NCBI GenBank assembly: GCA_937941455.1
Contig: CALDHM010000005.1
Span: 62,001 to 126,000, forward strand
DNA length: 64,000 bases
Reading direction: 5' to 3'
DNA from: an uncultured Pirellulaceae bacterium
Lineage (GTDB): Bacteria > Planctomycetota > Planctomycetia > Pirellulales > Pirellulaceae
In this document: one piece after another, positions 46,117 to 54,403 of the stretch
Layout: each line of letters starts with the position of its first letter
Position numbering within the stretch: position 1 is the stretch's first letter
The notes under the pieces: generated by a model
Told to the model about the DNA's origin: nothing
Seen by the model: only the letters and a program-made list of their open reading frames with translations
Databases searched by the model: none
Program-made: the position numbers and the translations under genes

Positions 46117-46758
46117 TTACTCGACGATCTGCTTTTGGACAACGGCAAATACCAATTGTTCCAATTCGATCGTGAGTTCAACTGACGAGACACTGACCGA
46201 TTTCGGCAGGTTCAAATTCACAGGTGCAAAATTGAGAATTCCCAAAATCCCCGATCGAGCGATGATTTCCCCCGTTTTCTGTGCCTCCTCGGCCGGGACC
46301 GCCAGAATCGCCAGTTGAATCCCCCGCTCCCGGACCGTTGCGGCGAAATGTCGTAGGGGCAGTACCTCCAAGCCGTGGAGCCGGCGGCCGATCAAAGCGG
46401 GGTTCTCGTCAAACGCTGCTTCGATGGCGAATCCTCGCTGGCGAAACCCTTGGTAGCCGATCAGGGCTTGGCCGAGATTCCCGCAGCCGACGATCGCTGC
46501 ACGCCAGGCTCGATTGATGCCCAGGGTGTCGCGAATAACCTGGATCAAGTCAGCGCACCGGTAGCCGATTCCCGCATACCCAAGGCGATTGAATGCGGCG
46601 AAATCCTTGCGGACTTGCGCATCGCTGATCCCCAGCTGTTCGCCGAGAGCCCGCGAACTGATCGTCTCGCATCCTTGTCTGATGTGATCCTCCAGCCCGC
46701 GGAGGTAGCGGCTCAGCCGCGCGATCATCGCCTTCGAATGCCCTGACTTCATTTCCAT
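46117..46758 (-). CDS. rex: redox-sensing transcriptional repressor Rex
   Basis: 213 residues from the ATG at 46758; in-frame starts further upstream (46794) are possible because no clear ribosome-binding site decides. The N-terminal winged helix reads RLSRYLRGLEDHIRQGCETI followed by LGISDAQVRKDFAAF, and the Rossmann fold has AAIVGCGNLGQALIGY. The C-terminal domain-swap helix is present. Rex senses the NADH/NAD+ ratio and represses fermentation or respiration genes. Length is normal for the family. Rex operators (TTGTGAAN4TTCACAA-like) were looked for by eye in the hydrogenase leader and not found. Confidence 0.9.
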   Translation of the reverse strand: MEMKSGHSKAMIARLSRYLRGLEDHIRQGCETISSRALGEQLGISDAQVRKDFAAFNRLGYAGIGYRCADLIQVIRDTLGINRAWRAAIVGCGNLGQALIGYQGFRQRGFAIEAAFDENPALIGRRLHGLEVLPLRHFAATVRERGIQLAILAVPAEEAQKTGEIIARSGILGILNFAPVNLNLPKSVSVSSVELTIELEQLVFAVVQKQIVE

Positions 46759-47276
46759 GCCCGCCGATTTATTTCCGTTTCGCCACTGGCCCATCGGCCG
46801 TCCCGCGCCGACAACCCTCCGTCGGGGATGCAAGGGACTAAGATCTCGTCCAGGAGATTACCCCGCCAGGACGTTCAATCGCAGGGCTCGCCGCCGGCGC
46901 GTTCGAACTGTCGGGCAAAATTTCTGTTTCACCATAGTCCGGGGCGGTCGCTACCGTCGAATTTTACGATCCAAACGTCACAGAAATAACTCATTCTCCA
47001 AGTTTTCCAGAAAATTAATCCGCCTTTTTCTGCCCGACTAATCTATCTTGCCCTGTCCGCCGATTTTAACAGTAATCAAGGAGGACCAAATTCCAGCCCG
47101 AGTTCAACGCTTGGGACGGGACCGAAACTGGCTGATCGTTCGCGTTAAAGGATGTAAATGACGGAACACCACCGGTTGGGCATGGAGAATTATGGTACGG
47201 CAGGGCGAAACGGAAATCGCCAGACCAGATGCCGCCTCTAGGGTCAAACGTCAATTTTTTCATTTGGAGAATTGAA
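46759..47276. other. divergent leader region between rex and the YTV protein gene
   Basis: This 518-base stretch has no gene. Its right part is AT-rich (about 46960-47060) and must hold the promoter of the strongly biased YTV protein gene. An AGGAGG at 47081-47086 is not followed by a credible reading frame. Confidence 0.4.
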
Positions 47277-48593
47277 ATGAAAGTGGTACGAAGTCTGCTG
47301 GCTTCTGCAGCTCTTGTTGCAGCGATGTCGGCCAGCTTCAGCTGGGGCCAATGTTGTGGCGGCGCAAGCTACAACGCTGTTGGAGCGAGTGCTCCTGCCG
47401 TGGTTGGAGCAGACGGCGGCGCCGGGAATGGTTGCGGTCATACCGTAATGCGAACGGTCCGTCGCGTTGTCATGGAACAACAACAAGTTACTCGGACTCG
47501 AACGGTTGTTCGCAACGTTTGGGAAGAGCAACAGGTCCCGGTCACTCGGGTAATCCGCGAAACAGCTTACCGCACCGAAGACTACACCGTGCGGGTTCCT
47601 GTTCGCGAGCAATCGACTCGGACGGTTTCCTACACCGTTCGCAAGCCAGTTCGTGAGCAAACCGTCCACACCGTGAACTACACGGTTCGGGTTCCTGTTC
47701 GCGAAATGCAATCCAAAGAAGTAACCTACAATGTTCGTCGGGTGGTTAAGGAAACTCAAATGCGAAACGTAACTCGGACGGTTCGCGTTCCTTACACCGA
47801 GACACGCACAATCACCGTTCGCGGCGGTCACTGGGAAACTCGCCAAGAAGTTATCCCGGGTCGCACCTACAGCCGGTTGGTCCGTCATCGCGGTGGGTTC
47901 AGCTACGATCCTTGCAGCTGCCGTTGCCGTTGGACTCCGGGCTGCTGGGAGCGCGTTTGCTGCCAAGCTCCTGACCGCGTTGTTTGCCGACGCGTTTGGG
48001 TTCCGACCTGCGAAACTCGCGAAGTCTGCTGCACGAAGTATCGTTGCGAGACCGTTTGCGAACAAGTTCCGGTCACCGTTTGCCGGGTTGTTTGCGAGCC
48101 TTGCACGAAAGTCGTTAACTACTGCGTGACTCGCTGGGTTTGCGAAACTCGTTCGAAAGAAGTTGTCCGCTGCCACACCCGCTGGGTTTGCGAAACCTGC
48201 ACGAAAGAAGTGCCGGTTTGCACCGTTCGCTGGGTTTGCGAAACTCGTCAACGCTGCGTACCGTACACCGTTTGCCGTACGGTTACCGAAACCAAGTGCG
48301 TGCGAGTTTGCCGCAAGGTATGCGAGCAAGTTCCGTACACGGTAACGGTTTGTGTTCCTCGCGTTGTATGCGAGGAAGTACCTGTAACCGTTTGCAGTGC
48401 ACCTTGCTGCGATCCTTGCGATCCTTGCTGCGGACGTAACGGCCTGTTCAACGGCCGGATCCGTGGCTTGCTGGCTCGCGTTCGCGGTCTGCTGAGCTTC
48501 CGTCACTGCTGCGGCGGTTTCGGTGGTGGCTGCGGATGCGGCGACGCTGGCTGCGACGGCGGCAACGTTGGCGCAGGTTGCGGTTGCAACTAA
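47277..48593 (+). CDS. secreted YTV-repeat cysteine-rich cell-wall protein
   Basis: 438 residues from the ATG at 47277 (TTGGAGA lies upstream); a longer frame to 47229 is unsupported. The signal peptide (MKVVRSLLASAALVAAMSAS) ends near FSWGQ. Residues about 70-200 hold tandem YTV units such as YTVRVPVREQSTRTVSYTV and NYTVRVPVREMQSKE. The second half is packed with roughly 45 cysteines in repeats like TRWVCETRSKEV and VRWVCETRQRC. The protein ends in glycine- and cysteine-rich sequence finishing GAGCGCN. The YTV domain is known from proteins of the planctomycete proteinaceous cell wall, cross-linked by disulfides. The gene is flanked by a leader of over 500 bases and a terminator, which fits high expression. 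Confidence 0.88.
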   Translation: MKVVRSLLASAALVAAMSASFSWGQCCGGASYNAVGASAPAVVGADGGAGNGCGHTVMRTVRRVVMEQQQVTRTRTVVRNVWEEQQVPVTRVIRETAYRTEDYTVRVPVREQSTRTVSYTVRKPVREQTVHTVNYTVRVPVREMQSKEVTYNVRRVVKETQMRNVTRTVRVPYTETRTITVRGGHWETRQEVIPGRTYSRLVRHRGGFSYDPCSCRCRWTPGCWERVCCQAPDRVVCRRVWVPTCETREVCCTKYRCETVCEQVPVTVCRVVCEPCTKVVNYCVTRWVCETRSKEVVRCHTRWVCETCTKEVPVCTVRWVCETRQRCVPYTVCRTVTETKCVRVCRKVCEQVPYTVTVCVPRVVCEEVPVTVCSAPCCDPCDPCCGRNGLFNGRIRGLLARVRGLLSFRHCCGGFGGGCGCGDAGCDGGNVGAGCGCN

Positions 48594-48654
48594 TTGAACT
48601 CGGTCTGGCCCAGTCAGACCGGCTCGATAACTCACGAATCTCAAGGAGGCTCGG

Positions 48655-48681
48655 GGCCTGAAAATCCCGGGCCGTTTTTTT
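48655..48681 (+). terminator. probable terminator of the YTV protein gene
   Basis: GGCCTG and CGGGCC form a six-pair stem (one G-T pair) around AAAATCC, followed by G and a run of seven T. A second hairpin (CGGTCTG/CAGACCG) lies just upstream at 48601-48621. Confidence 0.6.
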
Positions 48682-48812
48682 GCGCGCTCTCGGGTCCCCG
48701 CCGCTGGTGTGATCTTTGCTCGCCCAAGCGTCCTTCCCTGCGGCCTCACTGCGCTCGTTTCGCGACCCGCCCAGTGGAAGGGTGATTTGGAGGGGCGAAA
48801 AAAAAGCCGCTG

Positions 48813-48862
48813 CTCTCCACTATCCCTCTGGGAGCGTCGGCCCGGCAGGGCCGAAGAGGAGG
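48813..48862 (+). repeat. dispersed repeat family C
   Basis: CTCTCCACTATCCCTCTGGG followed by AGCGTCGGCCCGGCAGGGCC and GAAGAGG. It lies in the gap 48594-49012 before the M16 peptidase gene; no gene is seen there. Confidence 0.65.
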
Positions 48863-49012
48863 CTCGATCGCCTCCCAGTCACGTCTCGACGACCTACCGA
48901 ATCGCCTCGCGATTCGCCGCCGAGCCGCTCCGAATTGAAGCGGCGTTTCGACGGCATTACACTAGGAGGGGCGAGTGGGATCGGCAAACGAATTTTCTCT
49001 TTGGAGTTCCCG

Positions 49013-51769
49013 ATGTTACGCGCGATCGTTTCTCTGGCTATCTTTTTGGCTGCGTCGCAGCTATTGGCCCAAAGCCCCACTAAAATCGCTTCGGTTGAGG
49101 GAGTTACCGAGTATCAGTACGAAAACGGAGCCAGAGTGCTGCTGTTTCCAGAGCCCTCCAAGCCGACCATCACGGTCAACATGACCGTGCTGGTCGGCTC
49201 GCGTCACGAGGGCTACGGCGAGGCGGGCATGGCGCACCTGCTGGAGCATATGGTGTTCAAGGGAACCCCGACCTTCCCGAACATCCCGACCGCTCTCCGC
49301 GACCACGGCGCCAGCTTCAACGGCACGACCAACAGCGATCGCACGAACTACTTTGAAACCCTGCCGGCGAATGACGAGAATCTCGAATTCGCCATCCACA
49401 TGGAATGCGACCGACTTGTCAACAGCAACATCCGCTCGGAAGACTTGCAGTCGGAGTTCACCGTGGTGCGGAACGAATTCGAGCGGGGCGAGAACAGCCC
49501 CCAAGGCGTCTTGATGCAGCGTGTCATGGCGGCGGCCTACGAGTGGCACAACTATGGCAAAACGACCATCGGTAACCGGACCGACATCGAGCGGGTCCCC
49601 ATCGATAGCCTGCGGGCTTTTTACAAAAAATACTACCAGCCCGACAACGTGGTGCTCATCATCACCGGGAAATTCGACGAGCAGAAGGCGTTGGCCCTGA
49701 CCAACAAATACTTGGGGTCCATCCCCCGACCGGCCCGCAAACTCGTCCCGACCTGGACCGAGGAACCTCCGCAAGATGGCGAGCGGTTCGTGTCGCTCAA
49801 GCGGGTCGGCAGCATCGGCTACGTCACCGCGGCCTACCACATGCCGGCGGCGGCCCACGAGGATTGGGCGCCACTGACCATCCTGGCCAGCGTGATGTCG
49901 GAAGATAAAGTCGGGTTGCTCGAACAAGTACTGGTCGAACCAGGAATCGCGTCGAGTGCTTCGGCCCGGGCAGACAATTCTCACGATCCGGGATTGTTCT
50001 TCGTGTCGGTCCAGCCCACCGAGGGGAACTTGGATCGCTCGCGCGAGGTCTTGCTGTCCACCATGGATGGGCTGGGGAATCAAACTTTCGAGCCGGAGGC
50101 CATTGCGCGGGCCATCGTCCGCTACCGCCGCAATGCCGAGGAACTGATGTTCGACGCCGGCCGCGTGGCCCAGGCTCTCAGCACCGCGGCATCGCTGGGT
50201 GACTGGCGATTGATGTTTATCCAACGGGACCGCATCAATGCGGTGAAACCTGAGGACGTGCAACGAGTCGCCCGGACGTATTTTCCAAGCTACAACCGCA
50301 CGGTCGGCGTGTTTACCCCGACCGACGCACCGCAACGCTTGTCGATCCCCGCGGTTTCTTCCCTCAAGTCGTTGGTGGAAAACTACACCGGCGGTGCGGC
50401 GGTCGCCGCTGGCGAGGAATTCGACCCACGACCCGAGAACCTCGAGGCGCGGATCGTCAACGTGGATGTCAACGGCATCAAGGTCGGTATGCTGCAAAAG
50501 AAGAACCGCGGCGAAACCGTCAACATGAACATCACGCTGCACTACGGCAATGAAGAATCGCTGAACGGCAAATCGACGGCGGCCAGCATGTTGTCCCAAA
50601 TGTTGATGGCCGGAACTTCGACGATGGATCGCCAACAACTGCAAGCCAAAATGACCGAGCTGGGGGTCCGCATCTCGGCCGGTGGTGGGGTCGGCGGTCG
50701 CGGTGGTGGTCGCCGTGGCGGTGGTGGCGGCCTGGCTGGCGGTTCGCCGGGCGATCTCTCGTTCTCGATTCAAGCGAAGCGTAGTTCGCTTCTGCCTGCC
50801 CTGCGGATGGTCGGTGATATTCTCCGCGATCCGGCCTTCCCCGCTGAGGAGTTCGAACAGACTCGCACCCGCATGGCGACGATGCTGAAGCAAATGGTGA
50901 CCGAGCCGCAGTTGCTGGCCCCCAGCGAATTGTCGCGGGCTCTTTCGCAGTACCCCAAGGACGATATTCGCTACGTGCCGACTCTGGAGGAGACCATCGA
51001 GCGGATCGAAGCGATGACCCTGGACGACATCCGGGCGATCTACAAGGAGCAATTGTCGGCGGGCAACGTCGAGGTGGCGATTGTCGGTGAATTCAATCCC
51101 CAAGAAATCCTGCCGGCACTGACTGAAATCCTGGACGACTGGAAATCGAACGTCGGCTACCGGTCGATCGACCGCGAGGTCGCTAAGGGTCTCCAGGGAA
51201 CAAAAAAAGAAATCAATACGCCGGACAAGGCGAATGCGTTGTTCGTCGCTGGCCTATCGTTCCCGATGAACGATAGCGATCCGGACGTCGAAGCCTTGCA
51301 ACTGGGGAATTTCATTCTCGGCGGCGGAACGCTGTCCTCGCGGCTGGGGGATCGGATCCGCCAGAAAGAGGGGCTTTCCTACGGTGTGACCTCGTCGATC
51401 GGCATTCCGTCGCGTGGCAACGACGCCCGCTTCACGATCAACGCGATCACTAATCCCGAGAATATCGACCTGGTCGAGAAGGCGGCGATGGAGGAACTGA
51501 CTCGCTTCATCAACGAGGGGCCTACGGAGCAAGAGGTGACGGACGCCCGCAACGCCTGGCTGGAGAGCCAGAAGGTCAGCCGCTCGTCCGACGAATCGAT
51601 CGCGGTGCAAATCAGCTCGAACTTGCGACTGGGGCGGACGTTCCAGTTCACCATTGAGCGAGAACGTCGCATCGCCTCGCTGACCGCAGCCGACATCCAA
51701 GCGGCATTCAAAAAGCACATCAACCCGGCGAATCTTGTTATCATCCGAGCTGGCGACTTCAAAAAATAG
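49013..51769 (+). CDS. secreted M16 (insulinase-type) zinc peptidase, full-length two-lobed
   Basis: 918 residues from the ATG at 49013, which begins a signal peptide (MLRAIVSLAIFLAASQLLAQ); the open frame upstream is repeat sequence. The inverted zinc motif HLLEH is in GMAHLLEHMVFKGTP, with the distal Glu in VVRNEFERGENSP. The inactive second lobe follows a Gly/Arg-rich linker (about residues 556-580, with GGRGGGRRGGGGG). The C-terminal lobe has the substrate-contact segment RLGDRIRQKEGLSYGV. The enzyme degrades peptides in the periplasm or outside. Both lobes in one chain is the pitrilysin-like arrangement. Confidence 0.9.
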   Translation: MLRAIVSLAIFLAASQLLAQSPTKIASVEGVTEYQYENGARVLLFPEPSKPTITVNMTVLVGSRHEGYGEAGMAHLLEHMVFKGTPTFPNIPTALRDHGASFNGTTNSDRTNYFETLPANDENLEFAIHMECDRLVNSNIRSEDLQSEFTVVRNEFERGENSPQGVLMQRVMAAAYEWHNYGKTTIGNRTDIERVPIDSLRAFYKKYYQPDNVVLIITGKFDEQKALALTNKYLGSIPRPARKLVPTWTEEPPQDGERFVSLKRVGSIGYVTAAYHMPAAAHEDWAPLTILASVMSEDKVGLLEQVLVEPGIASSASARADNSHDPGLFFVSVQPTEGNLDRSREVLLSTMDGLGNQTFEPEAIARAIVRYRRNAEELMFDAGRVAQALSTAASLGDWRLMFIQRDRINAVKPEDVQRVARTYFPSYNRTVGVFTPTDAPQRLSIPAVSSLKSLVENYTGGAAVAAGEEFDPRPENLEARIVNVDVNGIKVGMLQKKNRGETVNMNITLHYGNEESLNGKSTAASMLSQMLMAGTSTMDRQQLQAKMTELGVRISAGGGVGGRGGGRRGGGGGLAGGSPGDLSFSIQAKRSSLLPALRMVGDILRDPAFPAEEFEQTRTRMATMLKQMVTEPQLLAPSELSRALSQYPKDDIRYVPTLEETIERIEAMTLDDIRAIYKEQLSAGNVEVAIVGEFNPQEILPALTEILDDWKSNVGYRSIDREVAKGLQGTKKEINTPDKANALFVAGLSFPMNDSDPDVEALQLGNFILGGGTLSSRLGDRIRQKEGLSYGVTSSIGIPSRGNDARFTINAITNPENIDLVEKAAMEELTRFINEGPTEQEVTDARNAWLESQKVSRSSDESIAVQISSNLRLGRTFQFTIERERRIASLTAADIQAAFKKHINPANLVIIRAGDFKK

Positions 51770-51776
51770 TGGGCCC

Positions 51777-52562
51777 TTAAAACGGAGCCAGGAACCGCAA
51801 GAAGTTGCGAATCGGCTGCCCATCGACGTAGGCCTTGGGCTGCCCGACGATCCCCTGCCCCATGTAGGCGCCAGGGGGCATGTTCTGGAAGCGAATCACC
51901 GGTTGAGGGCCAGGCGGTTGAGTCGCAAACGGCTGGGTCCATGGTGTGTAGCCGGTTGTGACCGATTGGCCTGGCGGAATGACTTGGGGCATTTGAATCT
52001 GCGGCGATGCCGCAGGAGGTGATGTGACGATCGGAGCAGTCATCGGCGGGGAGAATCCAGGATTTGGGGTGCCCCCGGAAAACAACCGCGGCGGTTGCGT
52101 TGGTTGTCCGAACCAACTTGGTCGTTGAGTCGTCCGGCCGTAGTAGCCGAGATTGGGGACTTGGACCACGCCGGGATAAAAGCCGGGGGCGACGCTCGCC
52201 GGGGCTTGCGGATACGGATAAACATCTGCCGCAGGCGGCGAAGGATTCGTCGGCATCATCGCGGGCGTGGTGCTGGGCTGCACATTGGCTTGCGTTTCGA
52301 CCGGACGTTCGGCGTCGGAGGGCCGTTCGACAACGGTCGACGTCCGCGTCAGGCCGGGTGTCTCCCGATACAACACCGTCTCGACCTGTCGCCCCGGTGC
52401 AGTACGGGTGACCACCACCCCCCCTTTTTTGAGCGGCGACGACGCTTCCATGTACTCGCGGGCCGCGGCCGACTGCGCAGCGGCCGATTGGGCGAGCAAC
52501 CAGAGACTCGCCATCGCCGCGGCGGTCATCAAGGATCGTGACGTCAAGGAATTTCGGAACAT
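51777..52562 (-). CDS. secreted proline-rich protein, unknown function
   Basis: 261 residues; an N-terminal signal segment (SLMTAAAMASLWLLAQSAAA) is followed by a Pro-, Gln- and Thr-rich chain with no recognised domain. Short motifs such as YPYPQAPASVAPGFYPG and QPPGPQPVIRF look like low-complexity linker, and the tail VDGQPIRNFLRFLAPF is more ordered. It converges on the M16 peptidase gene, with 7 bases between the two stops. Probably an envelope or surface protein. Confidence 0.65.
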   Translation of the reverse strand: MFRNSLTSRSLMTAAAMASLWLLAQSAAAQSAAAREYMEASSPLKKGGVVVTRTAPGRQVETVLYRETPGLTRTSTVVERPSDAERPVETQANVQPSTTPAMMPTNPSPPAADVYPYPQAPASVAPGFYPGVVQVPNLGYYGRTTQRPSWFGQPTQPPRLFSGGTPNPGFSPPMTAPIVTSPPAASPQIQMPQVIPPGQSVTTGYTPWTQPFATQPPGPQPVIRFQNMPPGAYMGQGIVGQPKAYVDGQPIRNFLRFLAPF

Positions 52563-52869
52563 CGTTGCCTCGTGCTTTCGGACTCGTTGGTGAACGGGGG
52601 CGTCCGCAGGCGAACTTGGCCGTTGCGGCCAAGCTCTGTCGCTACGGTGACGCCACCGGATCGCTCCCCTCCTGTATCAAATCCTACGCAGCGGAACCAG
52701 TTCAGATCGCGCCGGCGCAAGAAAGCATCACAAAAAACGTCGAACTCCGTGCCGAAACGCATCACCGCTAGCATGTGCTCGGCAACTGTCGTCTTGGGAA
52801 TACCAAGCGTGACAGCGGCCGCGTTACGGCGGTCCAAAATGCAAAGAATACGCTCGGCCCTGGCCAAGC
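52563..52869. other. gap without recognised features
   Basis: 307 bases between the proline-rich protein and the cytochrome gene. No gene, strong hairpin or member of the four repeat families is seen. Confidence 0.4.
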
Positions 52870-54012
52870 TTATAGCGAGAACGACAACCAGGTCGCAAGC
52901 CATCCCGCCGTGGCAAAGATCCAGCCCCAGTAGCTGCTCACGAACCACCCGCGGACGGAGCGCGCACGCCCACGACCACCGCGCATCACCGACACGATCG
53001 TCAGCAGCAACGTGACACTGACCGCCATCAGCCAGACGGCATGCGTCCACAGCGAAAGGTGCGCCAACCAAACCATGCGCGGGCTGGTCTGCTGCGCATC
53101 CGACAGCAACTCGGTGGGGCTTGCCGCCGTAGCGTTGGGGCGTTCCGCGGTTGGTGAAGACGACGACCGCTGCGGATTCCCCGCTGCTGCCGCGTCACCA
53201 TTTACCGCCTTCGACGGGCGGGGCTGGCGGGCGTAGGTCTCCGGATAAAGACTCAGCAGGTGTTCGGCGATGTCCGCGATATGGCGATCGGAGAGATCCG
53301 GGTTATTCCCCTTGGGGGGCATCGGTTTGCCGCTCTTGTTCCGCGGGTCGTCGATGGCCCGGCCGAACTTAATGACGCGAAACAGCGACGCGCGATCGGC
53401 GCTGGCGATGAAGTCGCTGCTGCGCAGTGACGGAGCGAGATTCTCGACGCCGTTTCCGTCCGGGCCGTGGCAAGCGATGCAGTAGAGGCTGAACCAAGCC
53501 TTGCCTTTGCGCGCATTACCCGGCTCGGCTGGAACCTCGCTGCGCTGCGCGTCGTGCGCGGCACGGGACAAGAGTTGTTCCGGGACGTCGATGATCGGAC
53601 CGGGATTGGCCGCCTTGCCCGAGACTACCAGGTGCAGTCCAACCGTCGCGACCGCACTGCACAGGACGATGGCCAGGTGCCCCAGGAAGTCGAAACCCCG
53701 CGCGTGCCGCAACGCCCTGCGAGCCCAATGCAAATTCACAAGGCCCCAGGCCAGTGCGATCGTCGTCAGCAAGCCCCAAGCCCACCCGCCGGGCCACCCG
53801 TCGGCCGCCAGGAAATCGACATAAAACACCGATCGCAAGGCGACAAGTCCCGCGAGGGCGAGCAACAATAAAAACGCTTGAAGGCCGATCGCTCCGTACG
53901 ACCACAGCGGGATCCGCAAATCGAGACTTGCTTCCTGGCCGCACTGCAAAGAGTCATCCGTTGCGGATGTCGCAGGAGAACGCTGTTCTTCGTCCGTCAC
54001 CAGATGCTCCAC
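52870..54012 (-). CDS. membrane protein with c-type cytochrome domain
   Basis: 380 residues. Three membrane helices lie in the first 130 residues (about 39-60, 74-96 and 111-130), loosely like heme-copper oxidase subunit III. A cytochrome c domain follows, with the heme motif Cys178-Ile-Ala-Cys181-His182 (YCIACHGPDGNG) and a likely axial Met in GKPMPPKGNN. A Ser/Pro/Ala-rich linker leads to two more membrane helices at the C terminus. The cytochrome would face the periplasm. It is divergent from the 59-residue protein and dehydrogenase fusion genes. Start ATG at 54012. Confidence 0.8.
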   Translation of the reverse strand: MEHLVTDEEQRSPATSATDDSLQCGQEASLDLRIPLWSYGAIGLQAFLLLLALAGLVALRSVFYVDFLAADGWPGGWAWGLLTTIALAWGLVNLHWARRALRHARGFDFLGHLAIVLCSAVATVGLHLVVSGKAANPGPIIDVPEQLLSRAAHDAQRSEVPAEPGNARKGKAWFSLYCIACHGPDGNGVENLAPSLRSSDFIASADRASLFRVIKFGRAIDDPRNKSGKPMPPKGNNPDLSDRHIADIAEHLLSLYPETYARQPRPSKAVNGDAAAAGNPQRSSSSPTAERPNATAASPTELLSDAQQTSPRMVWLAHLSLWTHAVWLMAVSVTLLLTIVSVMRGGRGRARSVRGWFVSSYWGWIFATAGWLATWLSFSL

Positions 54013-54207
54013 GAGTCGTTACGAATTGCCAAGGAAAAAGTGTAAACTATTTGGGACATTGAAATCCGTTCGCCGATCAGGCCCGATGGGACCTGTTCGT
54101 TCGAACCATCGAGTTTCACCGCAGCGCATTGGTCGAGCGACGGAACGACACGGCGATGTGCGCCGCGCATCGTCGAACACTCACTTATTTATGGTACCCG
54201 AAATCAG

Positions 54208-54387
54208 ATGCTCGTGAACAACCATTGGCGTTTCGTCTGCGGCATTCTGGGCATCGTCGTCCTCGGCGCGGCGATGGTTTGGTTGAGCCGCCACGATGCA
54301 AATGCCGAGAGAAAACGCCTCGAACACCGTGGGGAGCAGGTCGGCACCGTTCTTGCCCCCGAAGAAAGCTTAAACAGGGCACGTTAA
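54208..54387 (+). CDS. small single-pass membrane protein, 59 residues
   Basis: From the ATG at 54208 to a TAA at 54385-54387. The protein has a short basic N terminus, one membrane helix (about residues 9-26, CGILGIVVLGAAMVWL) and a charged tail with Glu/Arg. It ends 16 bases before the SGNH/dehydrogenase fusion gene and is likely co-transcribed with it. It resembles the small membrane subunits of respiratory complexes in shape only; no family is recognised. Confidence 0.55.
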   Translation: MLVNNHWRFVCGILGIVVLGAAMVWLSRHDANAERKRLEHRGEQVGTVLAPEESLNRAR

Positions 54388-54403
54388 TAGGAATAACCGA
54401 TCG

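Noticed and set aside
47244-48749. A 501-codon open frame on the minus strand opposite the YTV protein gene
   Set aside because: It exists because the repetitive Val/Arg/Thr/Cys codons of the sense gene rarely give antisense stops. It lacks a start context, and the sense protein has a clear signal peptide and family motifs.
49061-51103. A 680-codon open frame opposite the M16 peptidase gene, and a similar 558-codon frame opposite 304-1980
   Set aside because: Both are shadows of high-GC coding sequence; the sense frames carry recognised motifs.
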